Positions 9,353 through 19,120 of a stretch of DNA of 64,000 nt are shown piece by piece. Source of the DNA: Lachancea mirantina (taxonomy: Eukaryota; Ascomycota; Saccharomycetes; Saccharomycetales; Saccharomycetaceae); the NCBI GenBank assembly GCA_900074745.1, contig LT598463.1, forward strand, positions 1,143,721 to 1,207,720. Direction: 5' to 3'. The first letter of the stretch is position 1. The number at the start of each line of letters is the position of its first letter. The notes under the pieces were generated by a model. The model worked only from the letters and a program-made list of their open reading frames with translations, did not search any database and was not told the DNA's origin. The position numbers and the translations under genes were made by a program.

Positions 9353-9383
9353 ACGCGTACGCGTACGCGCTAAGACGCGAAAA
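9353..9383 (+). promoter_or_regulatory. Overlapping MCB cluster (ACGCGT repeats)
   Basis: 9353-9370 reads ACGCGTACGCGTACGCGC: two complete MluI cell-cycle boxes and a third partial. It is followed at 9375-9383 by ACGCGAAAA, a hybrid of MCB and SCB cores. ACGCGT is the established binding core of Mbp1-Swi6 (MBF). The cluster implies late-G1 expression of FDO1. Confidence 0.6.
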
Positions 9384-9609
9384 AGACGTTCCCCGGTATA
9401 CAGGACCGAACAAAACAAGCAAAGCCTGTTTACAACAAAAGCCCAACGGCAGAGGCATAGGACGACTATATTGCTTAGCTGGCAATCGGGACAGTCGCGT
9501 CAGAGGGAGTGTCATCCTAGACTTGAAGGATTCTGAGATTGAAAGCACCTATTGCATCTTCACCGGGGACAATTTTAATAGGCATCGGCTGGAGAGTTGC
9601 GACTTGGAA

Positions 9610-10590
9610 ATGAATAACTTGGTTTTCAACTCGCAGCCAAATAATGACCATCATGCGTCAAGTTTCAACGATTCGATCTCTGAGCGTGAAAGACACCATT
9701 CGTTGTCTTCCACTGCAACTTCAAATTCGACGCTGAACGACGAGCCCTGGACAGAAAATGTTCAAAATACGACAACACAAGCGAGCAACCTTGTTGAAGA
9801 GCTCTCAAAGCGATCTTGCATACCGCGGCTGCGGGTTTCCGAGTCCTGTGTGTCGAATCTCGGCGATGGTGGTTCCAGCGGTTCTGAGGAAGTTGAAAAC
9901 GTCAGCAAAGATAAAGATTTGACGCTCACAGCCGAAGTTATTGACTGTTTGAGCGTGTTGTCGCGACTTCTCCTTAAATCCCAAGAGGAAAACCGACAAT
10001 TGAAGTTTCGCAATTTGATGCTTACTTCCGGTCTCAAGGACTCCAACTCCCGCCTCGAAGTTGAGACCAATATAAATAAGCAGCAATACGAGAGGTTAAA
10101 GTGCCAAATCTTGATGGAGGGCCACGAGCTTCAGCGAGGAATACGCGCGCGAGACCTTAAAGTGAGCAAGTACAAAGAGACGATCATTGCCAAAAACAAG
10201 AAGATCAATAAATTGATGAGGTTGCTTAAGGAAAGAACCGCGACAGAATCTAAAAACAGTAGTGCCACCCCTAGCATTCTCAATAGCCACAGCGACAAGG
10301 CGGATAAAGTGCAGAATGATTCGAATATGCTAACAACACTTGGTTTACTTGCGAGTCACGTACTTAACGAAGACCCAGCTCCCCGTCAAAAGGGCATTGA
10401 CATTACCGACTCCGACATATCACACGATAGTTTCCTGAGCCACGACTCCTCAAGGACTGCTTCCGAGAAAAAACCAATGAGTCTGTCGCTTTCAATAGAT
10501 TCGAGAGCAGGAGGAGTCAGTTCCTCTCAACCAAATCCATCTCCAGAATCGATTCGACTCCCGCGATTTCAAAGCTTCCAGCAAGGCTAA
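9610..10590 (+). CDS. FDO1: Fdo1-like coiled-coil protein, 326 aa
   Basis: Positional ortholog of S. cerevisiae YMR144W (Fdo1), reported to act with the forkhead factor Fkh1 in mating-type donor preference. The open frame extends to 9523, but that codon is TTG; the first ATG is at 9610 (MNNLVFNSQ). The N-terminal third is Ser/Thr/Asn-rich. Residues about 110-215 form a long helical coiled coil (LSVLSRLLLKSQEENRQL through KYKETIIAKNKKINKLMRLL), and the C-terminus is disordered and serine-rich. It lies between the RPS16 neighbourhood and SUB2, as YMR144W lies beside RPS16A. The MCB cluster upstream suggests cell-cycle control. The identification rests mainly on position and coiled-coil layout. 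Confidence 0.7.
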   Translation: MNNLVFNSQPNNDHHASSFNDSISERERHHSLSSTATSNSTLNDEPWTENVQNTTTQASNLVEELSKRSCIPRLRVSESCVSNLGDGGSSGSEEVENVSKDKDLTLTAEVIDCLSVLSRLLLKSQEENRQLKFRNLMLTSGLKDSNSRLEVETNINKQQYERLKCQILMEGHELQRGIRARDLKVSKYKETIIAKNKKINKLMRLLKERTATESKNSSATPSILNSHSDKADKVQNDSNMLTTLGLLASHVLNEDPAPRQKGIDITDSDISHDSFLSHDSSRTASEKKPMSLSLSIDSRAGGVSSSQPNPSPESIRLPRFQSFQQG

Positions 10591-10806
10591 AAGTTTCTTC
10601 AAAGTCTCTTGTAAATTATTTCGTGCACTACTGCCTGCATTCATGGTGTGATACCGCGCAGAACACAGAGCTCATAAACATCTCAAGAGCCTCGAAAGTT
10701 CAAGTTTATACTGCGCGCGCTGGTTAACTATCATAGCCCAAACACACAAATTCTGCATGATATGGCGTCTAATATTTTGATTTAATTACATTTTACTCAT
10801 GTACAT
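10591..10806. other. Intergenic between convergent FDO1 and SUB2
   Basis: Short 3'-3' spacer with no gene. AT-rich tracts near 10780-10800 are presumably 3'-end formation signals. Confidence 0.4.
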
Positions 10807-12198
10807 TTAAGCGTTCAAATACGTGGATGGGTCAATTCCCTCTTCAGGGAACTCGGCAATTTTGACATCGAAACGGTCCTGGATTTTACTCAGGATCTCC
10901 TCATCCTCTTTCGTGGCAACAAAAGAAATAGCCAAACCCTTAGTACCAAATCTTCCTGCTCTTCCGACGCGGTGCAAGTATTGGTCGGCTTCATTGGGTA
11001 AATCGTAATTGATAGCCAAATTAATGCGCTCAATATCGATACCTCTACCAAAAACATCAGTGGAAACACAAATACGCTTCTCGAAGTCCTTGAAGGCTTT
11101 GTAGCGTGCAATGCGTTCTTCTTGTTTCATGCTGCCGTGGACAGTAATAGCAGGGAAGTTCGACGCGTTTAGAAGCTTGGTCAATTCATTAGCTCTGGAA
11201 GTGGATTTGACAAAGATGATAACCTGGTTGAATTCCAAATCGTCCAGCAATTGAGCAAGTTTGCGGTTCTTTTCGCGTTCCTCCAACTTGATGAAATATT
11301 GTTGCAAACCGTGCAATGTCAATTTGGCCTCGTCATCGACAAAGATTTCCAAAGGATTTTGTAAGAAACGCCTGCAAATTGGTCTGATCTCTTGGGACAA
11401 AGTGGCCGAAAACATCATCACTTGTTTGTCTCTTGGTGTGGCTCTGAAAATATCTTGAACGTCTTTTCTCATACCCAGTTCTTCTAGCACCTTGTCACAC
11501 TCATCGATAACAAAATTCTTGACGTGTGAAAGGTCGATAATCTTATCACGAACAAGTGCTTTCAAACGCCCGGGCGTGGCAACTACGATGTGGGGAGCCG
11601 TATCTTTGTTCTTCAATAGCTCTTCATCTTTGGCAATCGGGGTACCTCCGTAGAACACGGCAGTCTTGACCTCAGGCATGTACTTGGAAAATCTGAGATA
11701 TTCGTTGCGGATTTGGTACGCCAATTCTCTGGCATTGCAGATCACAACAACCGACACTTCACCTGGAACTGGATCGAGCTGCTGCAAAGTTGAAAGCACG
11801 AAGACGGCGGTCTTACCCAGACCAGATTTCGCTTGACACAGCACATCGGTACCGTGGATTGACTGTGGAATTGTGTGTTGTTGAACTGGAAAAATACCTT
11901 AAGTTAGTAAACAATCAAGAATTTCAAATGTCCGACGCATTTCTGACATACCTTCAGATGGATGTTCGAATCCACAGTCAATGATCGCTCTAGAAAGCTC
12001 AGGCTTTAAGAGAAAGTCCTTGAAACCAGTCGAATGGATACCAACGTAAGAACCCTTCTTGTCACCGTCGGCACCATTTTCTGCGGCATCACCAGCTGTT
12101 TCTGCAGCTGCTGCCTCATTGCTCTTAGCGGCCTCGACTTGAATCTCTTGTTCGTTGTCGGAATATTCTAATAGATCTTCCTCTCCTTCGTGGGACAT
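10807..12198 (-). CDS. SUB2: DECD-box RNA helicase Sub2, two exons, 441 aa
   Basis: Sub2 (UAP56) acts in spliceosome assembly and, within TREX, in mRNA export. Exon 1 is 12198-11952, ending in FEHPSE. The intron is only 66 nt (11886-11951), with GTATGT, a perfect TACTAAC (complement of 11903-11909) and CAG. Exon 2 is 11885-10807, starting [12 protein letters not shown]. The join restores the Q-motif region exactly as in the S. cerevisiae protein. Motifs: Walker [15 protein letters not shown] in [15 protein letters not shown] in MFSATLS, and [10 protein letters not shown]. The 441 residues compare with 446 in S. cerevisiae, whose SUB2 lacks an intron as far as I recall. An N-terminal Ala/Glu-rich acidic tail precedes the core. 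Confidence 0.96.
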
Positions 12199-12637
12199 TT
12201 TCCGGGCTTTCTAAGTGTCTAGTTGATCGAAACAGCGACGACCCTAACCACTCGTTGCGACTTGACTTTCGCAACTACTTAAAATTTTCAGAATCGCGTT
12301 CGTCTTCATGAGTCAGGGTAATCAAAAGCCTTGATGTCATAGTAGACGAATGGATGTCTTGTTCGGTAATCAGGATGCTCCTATGCGCTGAAGGACGAGA
12401 TTAACTACGATTGAAGACATGTCATGCGGCTTGCCAGTAGAAATTAGAAATAACGATAGCGTTTTCAGATTCTTATTTATTACATTTTTATTTATGAATG
12501 TTATCACCACTTAGTTCAACATATTACAGGAAAAATTAGTTCAAAAAGAGCGTCGTAACAGCGACGCATTATTGTCGAAAGATGAAAATGGCGTGGCAAG
12601 TTGCCTGGTTCGGTAAACGATGCAAGTGTGTGCGCGC
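12199..12637. promoter_or_regulatory. SUB2 promoter / NDE1 3' region
   Basis: No gene is seen. A perfect Gcn4-type site (TGAGTCA, 12309-12315) lies about 110 bp before the SUB2 start. NDE1 ends at the left edge of the next gene, so its terminator must lie here too. Confidence 0.4.
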
Positions 12638-14239
12638 TTACACGGAAGAGTCTCTGCCGAAAAAAGAGACCTTCCACCAGTCAAGAGCGACCAAGATTCT
12701 GTTTCTGAAGGACAGGCACATGGACAAGTACGCAGACTTCCAGAACAAGAAAGTCCAGGAACCCTTCAAACGGTATTTGGACTCGCCGATAGCAACGTCC
12801 GCGATGGCCTTTTCGGAACCGATGTAGGCCAAGGCACCCTGGTGATTGTACTTGAATGGTTGGATTTGGTCGTTCAATTTCTCAATTCTGGATTGCACTT
12901 TAGCGGTTTCAGCGGCGTTCGAGTTTTGCACCAGGGTCCAGTTGTGTTGATCGATCTTATACTGCTTCTTCAGCACGCGGGCCAGATATTCACCTTCTTG
13001 GTGAGCGACTTGAGCGGTTGGGAATAGACCAGGGTAGAAAGTACAGTCACCGATGGCCCAGACGGAGTCCTCAGCACCCAAAAGCTCCAGCTTGTCGTTG
13101 ATGAGAAGACCACGTCTCGAGTTTTGTTGCTCCATCTTCCCCATTAGGCCCTTGGTGACGTCTCTTGGGGCGTTACCGGTAGCCCACACAAGGACGCCGT
13201 AGGGAATATCCTCAGTGGCGTCGCCGGTCTTGGCGGTGATAGTAGTGCCGGTGACGTTCTTAACCATGGTATTCAATTTCAAATCAATCTTTTCCTTTTT
13301 GAAAAGGTCCTGGGCGTACTCAATCAAAGATTTGTCGAACATGTTCAAAATGTTTGGCAGCGCTTCAACCAAAGTGACTTTGAGTTCCTTGGAGATTTCT
13401 GGCATCCATTTAGCCAAATCTTGGTCGATGTAGTCCTGCAACTCGGCGGCGAATTCAACACCGGTTGGACCACCGCCTACGACAACAAAGTTCAAGAGTC
13501 TCATTCTCTCTGGGTCTTCAGGGGACAATGTAGTAGCCTTTTCGATGTTGTTCATGACTTTGACTCTGATCTCTTGCGCGTCAGGAATCTCCTTCAAGAA
13601 AGAAGCGTTTTCGTAGACACCAGGGATACCAAACGTGGTAGGTTGAGCACCGACACCAACAACCAAATAGTCATATTTGAGTTCCTTGGTCAAGCCACCT
13701 TCATCCTTGCTCACGGACTTGATCTGGACGATCTTTTTCACTGGGTCGATGTCTTGAGCTTCGGCTTCGTAGTAAGTGACTTCACCTGGAGCTCTTCTGG
13801 CGATGCTTCTAACAGGTTCAACAATGGACTTAAGTTCGATAGTTCCGACGGGGGTAGATGGCAGCAAGGGAGTGAACAAAAAGTAGTTTCTTGGCGAAAC
13901 AATGACGACGTTGTAGAGGGTGGTGTCCAGGTTCTTCAACAGCGAGATCGAACCCCAGCCAGATCCCAAGATGACTAGAGTCTTTCTTGGCGATCCGTTG
14001 GAAAAGGTCTCGGCCTGAGGCTTCTGTGGAGCGGGGTTGGACTCCCTGTAGAGTTTGTAAGAGACGTAACCAGTTCCGATAAAAGTAGCCGCGAGAGCGG
14101 CTTGCAACGTGTAAACACCGGTTTTTCTCAAAAGCGATGGTTTTGGCTTTAAACCCGCCTGTTGGCATCTCACAGTGGTGGTCGACAGCGCTCTGGAGCC
14201 CGCGACGCGGCGAAGCGCCAGTCTAGCAGAGTTAAACAT
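12638..14239 (-). CDS. NDE1: External (rotenone-insensitive) NADH dehydrogenase, 533 aa
   Basis: Type II NADH:ubiquinone oxidoreductase of the Nde1/Nde2 type. It faces the mitochondrial intermembrane space and oxidises cytosolic NADH. The N-terminus ([21 protein letters not shown]) is an Arg/Ser-rich presequence, followed by a hydrophobic anchor at about residues 45-62. There are two dinucleotide-binding folds: [13 protein letters not shown] for FAD (about residue 90) and [16 protein letters not shown] for NADH (about 252). The ATGNAPRDV segment and the C-terminal membrane-binding region ([28 protein letters not shown]) are present. S. cerevisiae NDE1 and NDE2 lie in the two ohnologous segments represented here (YMR145C, YDL085W), so this is the single ancestral copy. 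No EF-hand insertion is seen. Confidence 0.95.
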   Translation of the reverse strand: MFNSARLALRRVAGSRALSTTTVRCQQAGLKPKPSLLRKTGVYTLQAALAATFIGTGYVSYKLYRESNPAPQKPQAETFSNGSPRKTLVILGSGWGSISLLKNLDTTLYNVVIVSPRNYFLFTPLLPSTPVGTIELKSIVEPVRSIARRAPGEVTYYEAEAQDIDPVKKIVQIKSVSKDEGGLTKELKYDYLVVGVGAQPTTFGIPGVYENASFLKEIPDAQEIRVKVMNNIEKATTLSPEDPERMRLLNFVVVGGGPTGVEFAAELQDYIDQDLAKWMPEISKELKVTLVEALPNILNMFDKSLIEYAQDLFKKEKIDLKLNTMVKNVTGTTITAKTGDATEDIPYGVLVWATGNAPRDVTKGLMGKMEQQNSRRGLLINDKLELLGAEDSVWAIGDCTFYPGLFPTAQVAHQEGEYLARVLKKQYKIDQHNWTLVQNSNAAETAKVQSRIEKLNDQIQPFKYNHQGALAYIGSEKAIADVAIGESKYRLKGSWTFLFWKSAYLSMCLSFRNRILVALDWWKVSFFGRDSSV

Positions 14240-15459
14240 GGTTGAACCGTGAATACGAGAGTGACGTTGGAGTCGATGGGAGAGAGAAATGACAAACCCG
14301 GGTCCTGCAAAGCTGCAAAAAATATATCGCTGTTCCTAGGGGCGTGTTGTGAAAAAATTTACTGCCGAGCCCGGAAAAACTCTTGATGGGGGTGTGCGAA
14401 AATCGGCGGTGAGTTTTTTCTTTTTCCTTCGCCTCTGTCTACCCGATAAATATCCTATTTGGCCCGGAAATTTCGCTGATGAAAAAATACAGACTCGGAA
14501 AAACTATGCGATGCGGAATAACCTCTTGCTTCGTCTCAGGAAAAACAACGCGTTACGTAAGATGCTCCGGCTCGTGATATCACCTTCCACCTGCAATCGT
14601 CGTAGTCCTTACTCGATGCTACTCCTTAAGCTACTGAGAGGACTCAACTATAGCCAAGCCTGTATTTAAGTCTTTCTTATATGTTCCTTATAGATACTGA
14701 TCGCCACTGAATTGCGCACCGGAGCGGAACGGTATGTTTCGTCTGCTCATCGCATCCCGGAAACCCGCCGCCTGCCTAATAAGAACAAGGACTGAAAGGC
14801 ATGCTCCCTGAAAACGACAGCGGGTGGTACGCCGTGGGGTATGGGTGTTGGGCTTCGTGTGACACTGTCACACTGTGATGTCAGCGACAATGACGGTATT
14901 CTCTGGCGAAAGGGAGCGCGTTGCGGGGCGTTGCGGGGTGTCGCAGATGTGACAGAGTGTCGCGGAATTGGAGTTGAGTTGTTGGATTTTTCACTGCAAT
15001 CCACAGCCCTAGTCGAAAAAATACCAGAAAAAGGTTACGATATCTCGAATGGCCTCTGTAACGCTATTTGCACGTAGTCGTCGATTTGGACTTTTGGCGG
15101 TTAAACTACGGGAATAGCCGGTTCTGGGGTTTTATGAGGTTTTAAAGTTTCTTACCGTTAACTTTATTTGGATGGGGTAAAGTCGCTGAAGTTAGCACAT
15201 TTTATCTAATTTTCATTTTTCCACATAACAAACCTCACGGCTGAAAGAGCCGACCCTACGACAAAATCCATCGTCTTCGTTGGTAAATTAAAGCAGTCAT
15301 GCTGATTGAGTGTTGTCCTTGACTTGAGCGTGGTCTCGACCCGATGTCAATTCGGTCGTCGGAAGCTTACCCTTAAATCTAGCGTATAGTGAAAAAATTA
15401 CCTGATTAGACCCTATGTAAAGCAAGGTCGATCCAAAAGACGTTACAGAACAAAACACA
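14240..15459. promoter_or_regulatory. Long divergent intergenic region, NDE1 / dienelactone hydrolase
   Basis: 1.2 kb with no convincing gene. The middle (about 14720-14990) is GC-richer, with a palindromic GTGACACTGTCAC at 14859-14871 and a short tandem GCGTTGCGGG-type repeat near 14920-14945. It must contain promoters for both genes. The open frames here have no family resemblance. Confidence 0.45.
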
Positions 15460-16281
15460 ATGCTCATCACCGAGACTTTCCACGACGTTGAAACTTCGTA
15501 TGGCTCCAAATTGAGGATTTACACGTATTCTCCCAAGATTTCAGGCTACCCGAATGCCAAATTTCCGGGCGTTATCTGCTATAGCGAAATCTACCAGGTC
15601 ACCGGCCCTGTGAAGAGATTTGCCCAGAAGATAGCCTCCGAGGGCTACGTGGTCGTTGCGCCCGCGATATACCACAATTTTGTCGGGCCAGAGCCCCTAG
15701 CGTATGATGCAGAGGGCACCGATTTGGGCAACGACTTCAAAATCAAAAAACCCTTGGCGTCGTATGATGAGGACAACAAGTTGTGCTGCGACTACTTGTA
15801 CTCACTACCCCAGTTTGACGGTAAAAAAATTGGTGCCACAGGAATGTGCCTTGGTGGCCATCTGGCGTTCAGAGCGCTGCTCGACAAGCGCGTCACGTGC
15901 GCGACCTGTTTCTTCCCCACCGATATACATTTGAAGAGCCTAGGCTTGGGCAAGAACGACGACTCGTTGGAACGCGTTTCCAAAGAGGCAGCGCCGAACC
16001 AGGAATTGGTTTTGATTTTCGGGACCCACGACACCCACGTCAGCCCGGAGGGCAGAGACCTTATCCGTAAAAGTTTGAGAGATAACGCTGTGAATTTCAC
16101 ATTCTTGGAAGTCCACGCGGCCCAGCATGCTTTTATCAGGGACGAGTTCAGCAAAGGTCGCTACGATTCTGCCATCACGCAAAGCTGTCTGGGCTTCCTG
16201 TTCGAACAGTTTAATAGAAAACTAAAAATCGACCTAGGCGAGTTTGTTAGCGAAAAGGAAGCCTTGAAGCATGTGTGCTAG
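15460..16281 (+). CDS. Dienelactone hydrolase family protein (YDL086W-like), 273 aa
   Basis: Alpha/beta hydrolase of the dienelactone hydrolase (carboxymethylenebutenolidase) family, nearly colinear with S. cerevisiae YDL086W, also 273 aa. The likely triad is a Cys nucleophile at residue 130 (GATGMCLGG), Asp191 (FGTHDTHV) and His223 ([11 protein letters not shown]). No signal peptide. The physiological substrate in yeast is not known. The neighbours NDE1 and TIF34 preserve ancestral order. The start matches the conserved [11 protein letters not shown]-terminus. Confidence 0.93.
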   Translation: MLITETFHDVETSYGSKLRIYTYSPKISGYPNAKFPGVICYSEIYQVTGPVKRFAQKIASEGYVVVAPAIYHNFVGPEPLAYDAEGTDLGNDFKIKKPLASYDEDNKLCCDYLYSLPQFDGKKIGATGMCLGGHLAFRALLDKRVTCATCFFPTDIHLKSLGLGKNDDSLERVSKEAAPNQELVLIFGTHDTHVSPEGRDLIRKSLRDNAVNFTFLEVHAAQHAFIRDEFSKGRYDSAITQSCLGFLFEQFNRKLKIDLGEFVSEKEALKHVC

Positions 16282-16603
16282 TGTGACATTGATTTTGTCC
16301 ACCAAATACAGGACTTCGTATTTTATTTAAATTTTCAACTATAAATGAATGGTATCTAAAAGAGTGGGAAACGTTTAGTTGATGCCATTGATGCTCGCAA
16401 ACGCCAGGTATTTTTCACTCATAATTGCCTCTTGGTGAATACTGTCGTTCGAGGTATTTTGTTACCCGACTTCGAAATATCATCATGAGTGACGAAACCT
16501 GAAAATTTTCATAGAACAGCAGGGAAGAGATGAAGAAGAAGTTCGAGTTGGAGCGTTGATATTCGACAGCTAAGTTCCAAGTAGTCGTTAAACTTTAGCA
16601 GCA
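16282..16603 (+). promoter_or_regulatory. TIF34 promoter region
   Basis: AT-rich spacer between the hydrolase stop and the TIF34 ATG on the same strand. No specific factor site or RNA gene was recognised. Confidence 0.35.
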
Positions 16604-17656
16604 ATGAGACCTATTATGCTAAAGGGGCACGAGCGTTCGCTCACACAAGTCAAGTTCAACAGAGAGGGTGATTTGATCTTTTCCTGTGCCAAAGATAGCG
16701 TTGCGTCCGTTTGGTATTCAATCAATGGCGAAAGACTAGGTACTCTAGAAGGTCACCAAGGTACGATTTGGTCAATCGATGTGGACAAATACACTCAGTA
16801 CGCCGTTACGGGATCGGCTGATTTCAGTATCAAGTTGTGGAGAGTGCAGGACGGTACCAACGTCTTTACGTGGAAAACCAAGACCCCCGTGAGAAGAGTT
16901 GAATTTTCACCTGACGGTGATAGAATATTAGCCGTTTTGGACGGTGTGATGGGGTACCCAGGTAGTGTGACCGTCTATAAAATCGAGAGAGACTCTGCGA
17001 CCGGCGAGGTTCTAAATATCGAAGAAGAACCAGTTTTCGACATTTTGACCCGCGAGGGCTTTGACATTGCGTCGGTGGCGAGCTGGAGTTTCGGAGGGAA
17101 TTTTATCGCCGTTGGGCACAAGGACGGTAAAGTCAGCAAGTACGAGGGGAACACTGGTGAATACCTTGACTCGCTTGAATTGCACACGCAAAATGTCAGC
17201 GACATCCAGTTTTCGCCTGACGGGACATACTTTATCACCTCTTCGAGAGATAGCGTATCGAACTTGGTCGACGTGGTGACGTTCGACGTGCTCAAGACCT
17301 ATGAGGCTGACTGCCCTTTGAACAGCGCTTGCATCACTCCCCTAAAACAGTTTGTCATTCTAGGTGGTGGTCAAGACGCCAAAGATGTGACAACGACGAG
17401 TTCGCGTGAGGGTAAGTTCGAGGCTCGTTTTTACCACAAGATATTCCAGGACGAAATTGGCAGAGTCAAGGGCCATTTTGGTCCTTTGAACTACGTTGCT
17501 GTTTCGCCGCAAGGAACTTCTTACGCATCCGGTGGTGAAGATGGTTTCGTTCGTTTGCATCATTTCGACAAAAGCTACTTCGACTTCAAGTACGACGTCG
17601 AGAAGAGCGCCGAGGCTCAAAAGCTCATGCAGGCCCAGGGGAGCGCGGCCAGCTGA
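16604..17656 (+). CDS. TIF34: Translation initiation factor eIF3 subunit i, 350 aa
   Basis: WD40 beta-propeller subunit of eIF3 (eIF3i), which binds Prt1 (eIF3b) and Tif35 (eIF3g) and supports scanning and 43S recruitment. WD repeats begin at once (MRPIMLKGHERSLTQVKFN) and recur near residues 43 (LEGHQGTIWSIDVD), 91, 189 (LHTQNVSDIQFSPDG) and 283 (VKGHFGPLNYVAVSPQG). The C-terminus (FDKSYFDFKYDVEKSAEAQK) is typical of the family. S. cerevisiae Tif34 is 347 aa. In S. cerevisiae YMR146C lies next to NDE1; here it is two genes from NDE1, as expected for the merged ancestral order. Confidence 0.96.
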   Translation: MRPIMLKGHERSLTQVKFNREGDLIFSCAKDSVASVWYSINGERLGTLEGHQGTIWSIDVDKYTQYAVTGSADFSIKLWRVQDGTNVFTWKTKTPVRRVEFSPDGDRILAVLDGVMGYPGSVTVYKIERDSATGEVLNIEEEPVFDILTREGFDIASVASWSFGGNFIAVGHKDGKVSKYEGNTGEYLDSLELHTQNVSDIQFSPDGTYFITSSRDSVSNLVDVVTFDVLKTYEADCPLNSACITPLKQFVILGGGQDAKDVTTTSSREGKFEARFYHKIFQDEIGRVKGHFGPLNYVAVSPQGTSYASGGEDGFVRLHHFDKSYFDFKYDVEKSAEAQKLMQAQGSAAS

Positions 17657-17798
17657 TTATCTCGCTGCTCCTTAAACATCGAACGAAAGCGCTGCAAGTT
17701 ATTCGGACACTTACGTACTCACATCTGTAAATTACATAGTTCTATTGCTCTCGCGATTGCAACCTCTCCCATCTGCAGCGTCGGCGGCAGCCTGTCAC

Positions 17799-17999
17799 TT
17801 ATCGTTTGGCCGCCTTCAATTTTTCGAGCTCTTGTTCGGCCTTTCTGGCATCCGCAGCGGCTTGCTTCTTACGTAAAATCTCAGCATCGCTTTCCATTCG
17901 TTTCTTGGGGTCGCCTTCCTTTTTGGCGTTCTTAGACTGCTCTTGCTGCTTCTTCAGATTCTTTTGCCTTGCAAGGTCGCGTTGATTACCCCTAGCCAT
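17799..17999 (-). CDS. SERF/4F5-family small protein (YDL085C-A-like), 66 aa
   Basis: Small basic, charged protein of the 4F5/SERF family. The conserved N-terminus MARGNQRDLARQKNLKKQ and the motif GDPKKRMESDAEILRKKQAAAD match S. cerevisiae YDL085C-A. Animal relatives modify amyloid aggregation; the yeast role is not well defined. The frame extends six codons upstream to another ATG at 18017, but family alignment places the start at MARGN (17999). It is predicted to be highly helical and disordered. It lies beside TIF34 in the ancestral order. Confidence 0.92.
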   Translation of the reverse strand: MARGNQRDLARQKNLKKQQEQSKNAKKEGDPKKRMESDAEILRKKQAAADARKAEQELEKLKAAKR

Positions 18000-19120
18000 T
18001 GCGTGTCTTAATGTCAATTTAGGCTATATAGACGATTAGTAGGTAGTGGTTGGGTTGTGTGATGTCTGATAGGTATTGGACGTCTACGTATAAGGTGATA
18101 TCGCCTCTTCTGATCTCAGCCTTCCACATCGCGTGGTCCACAGAATACCTACACAAACTCTCAGCGAGGGTCGAAATGTCTTTGCGGTTGTTGCTAACAG
18201 GCCCACCTTTTGTATATCACCAACAATTCTCGAAAAGTCTTGATAAGGTTACCATAAAAAAGCATTTACAAAGCCACGCTACACACGCACCCTTCACAAG
18301 TATTCGTGATCACAGGTAAACGTTTCATGGACATCTGGACACATTTTATGATCTGCCTTGATCTCTAGAAGTCTCCAGAGGAGAGTTTCATACAGATGCA
18401 TTAATTTAATTTTTCACACCAGAGGAGCCCTCACGGCGCACGAACATAGCCGCCGAGCTTCAGACCCAGTTTTTTGTGACACAAAACCCAAACAAGGATC
18501 ACAGACCGATTACTGCATTGTAAGCCGCTTTCGAAAAGACGCAGAGAGAGAGGGAGAGAGAGAGAGAGAGGCGCCCGCGTTAAATTGTGATACTTCTCCT
18601 CTAAAAACCGTATCCTCGGATCATATCCGGCTAACTAGAGGTAGGCTAATGCCGTTCGTAACATTTAGAAAGTGTTAGTGGCTACATAGCTTGAAAGATA
18701 GTGTCTCTTGATATATCCCTACTTCCAAATCCTCAACATCTGCTTTTTTCGTCCGACCTCGCTACACCATTCTTGTGCCAAGGACCTCAAAAAGTCCGCG
18801 AATCATGTGAGGCTCGAATTCGAAACGATGCTGAAGTCATCCAGCAGATAAGATCGATTAGAGAGAGAGAGAGACTCGTGGAGTAGTCACGAGGAGTGCC
18901 CGAGGGTTCCAGACGACCACAAGTATGGAAATTCCGGTGCCGTAGAAACGTTTACATATTTCCTTCCTGGCGGTAAAATAAAAAGAGTTGATCCGAGGCG
19001 GCTTGTTTCAACTGACCTCAAGTCGGAAAGGGGTATATAAGAAGAAGAAGAAGGAATCAGCGCCCCCGTAACAGGTTAACTAGTAAGATCAAGATCAAAA
19101 CAAGACGCGACGCGACGCTC
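18000..19120. promoter_or_regulatory. Intergenic with GA-rich microsatellites and the LDO45 promoter
   Basis: No gene is seen over 1.1 kb. GA-dinucleotide tracts lie at about 18542-18571 and a shorter one near 18861-18873. A GAA run follows a TATA box (TATATAAG, near 19034) about 85 bp before the LDO45 ATG. An AAGGGG stress-response-element core lies immediately before that TATA. Confidence 0.45.
18542..18571 (+). repeat. GA-dinucleotide microsatellite
   Basis: Imperfect run of GA units, interrupted by GG, in the spacer between the SERF gene and LDO45. Likely to vary in length between isolates. Confidence 0.7.

Larger units (their letters stand above)
8815..9609. promoter_or_regulatory. Divergent promoter region with G1/S (MCB) and E-box sites
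   Basis: Lies between the reticulon-cupin gene and FDO1. The FDO1 side carries a palindromic E-box and a run of MluI cell-cycle boxes (entered separately). An open frame runs into FDO1 from about 9523, but its first codon is TTG, so it is treated as leader. No other gene is seen. Confidence 0.5.

Noticed and set aside
9523-9609. N-terminal extension of FDO1
   Set aside because: The frame is open but its first codon is TTG; the first ATG is at 9610.
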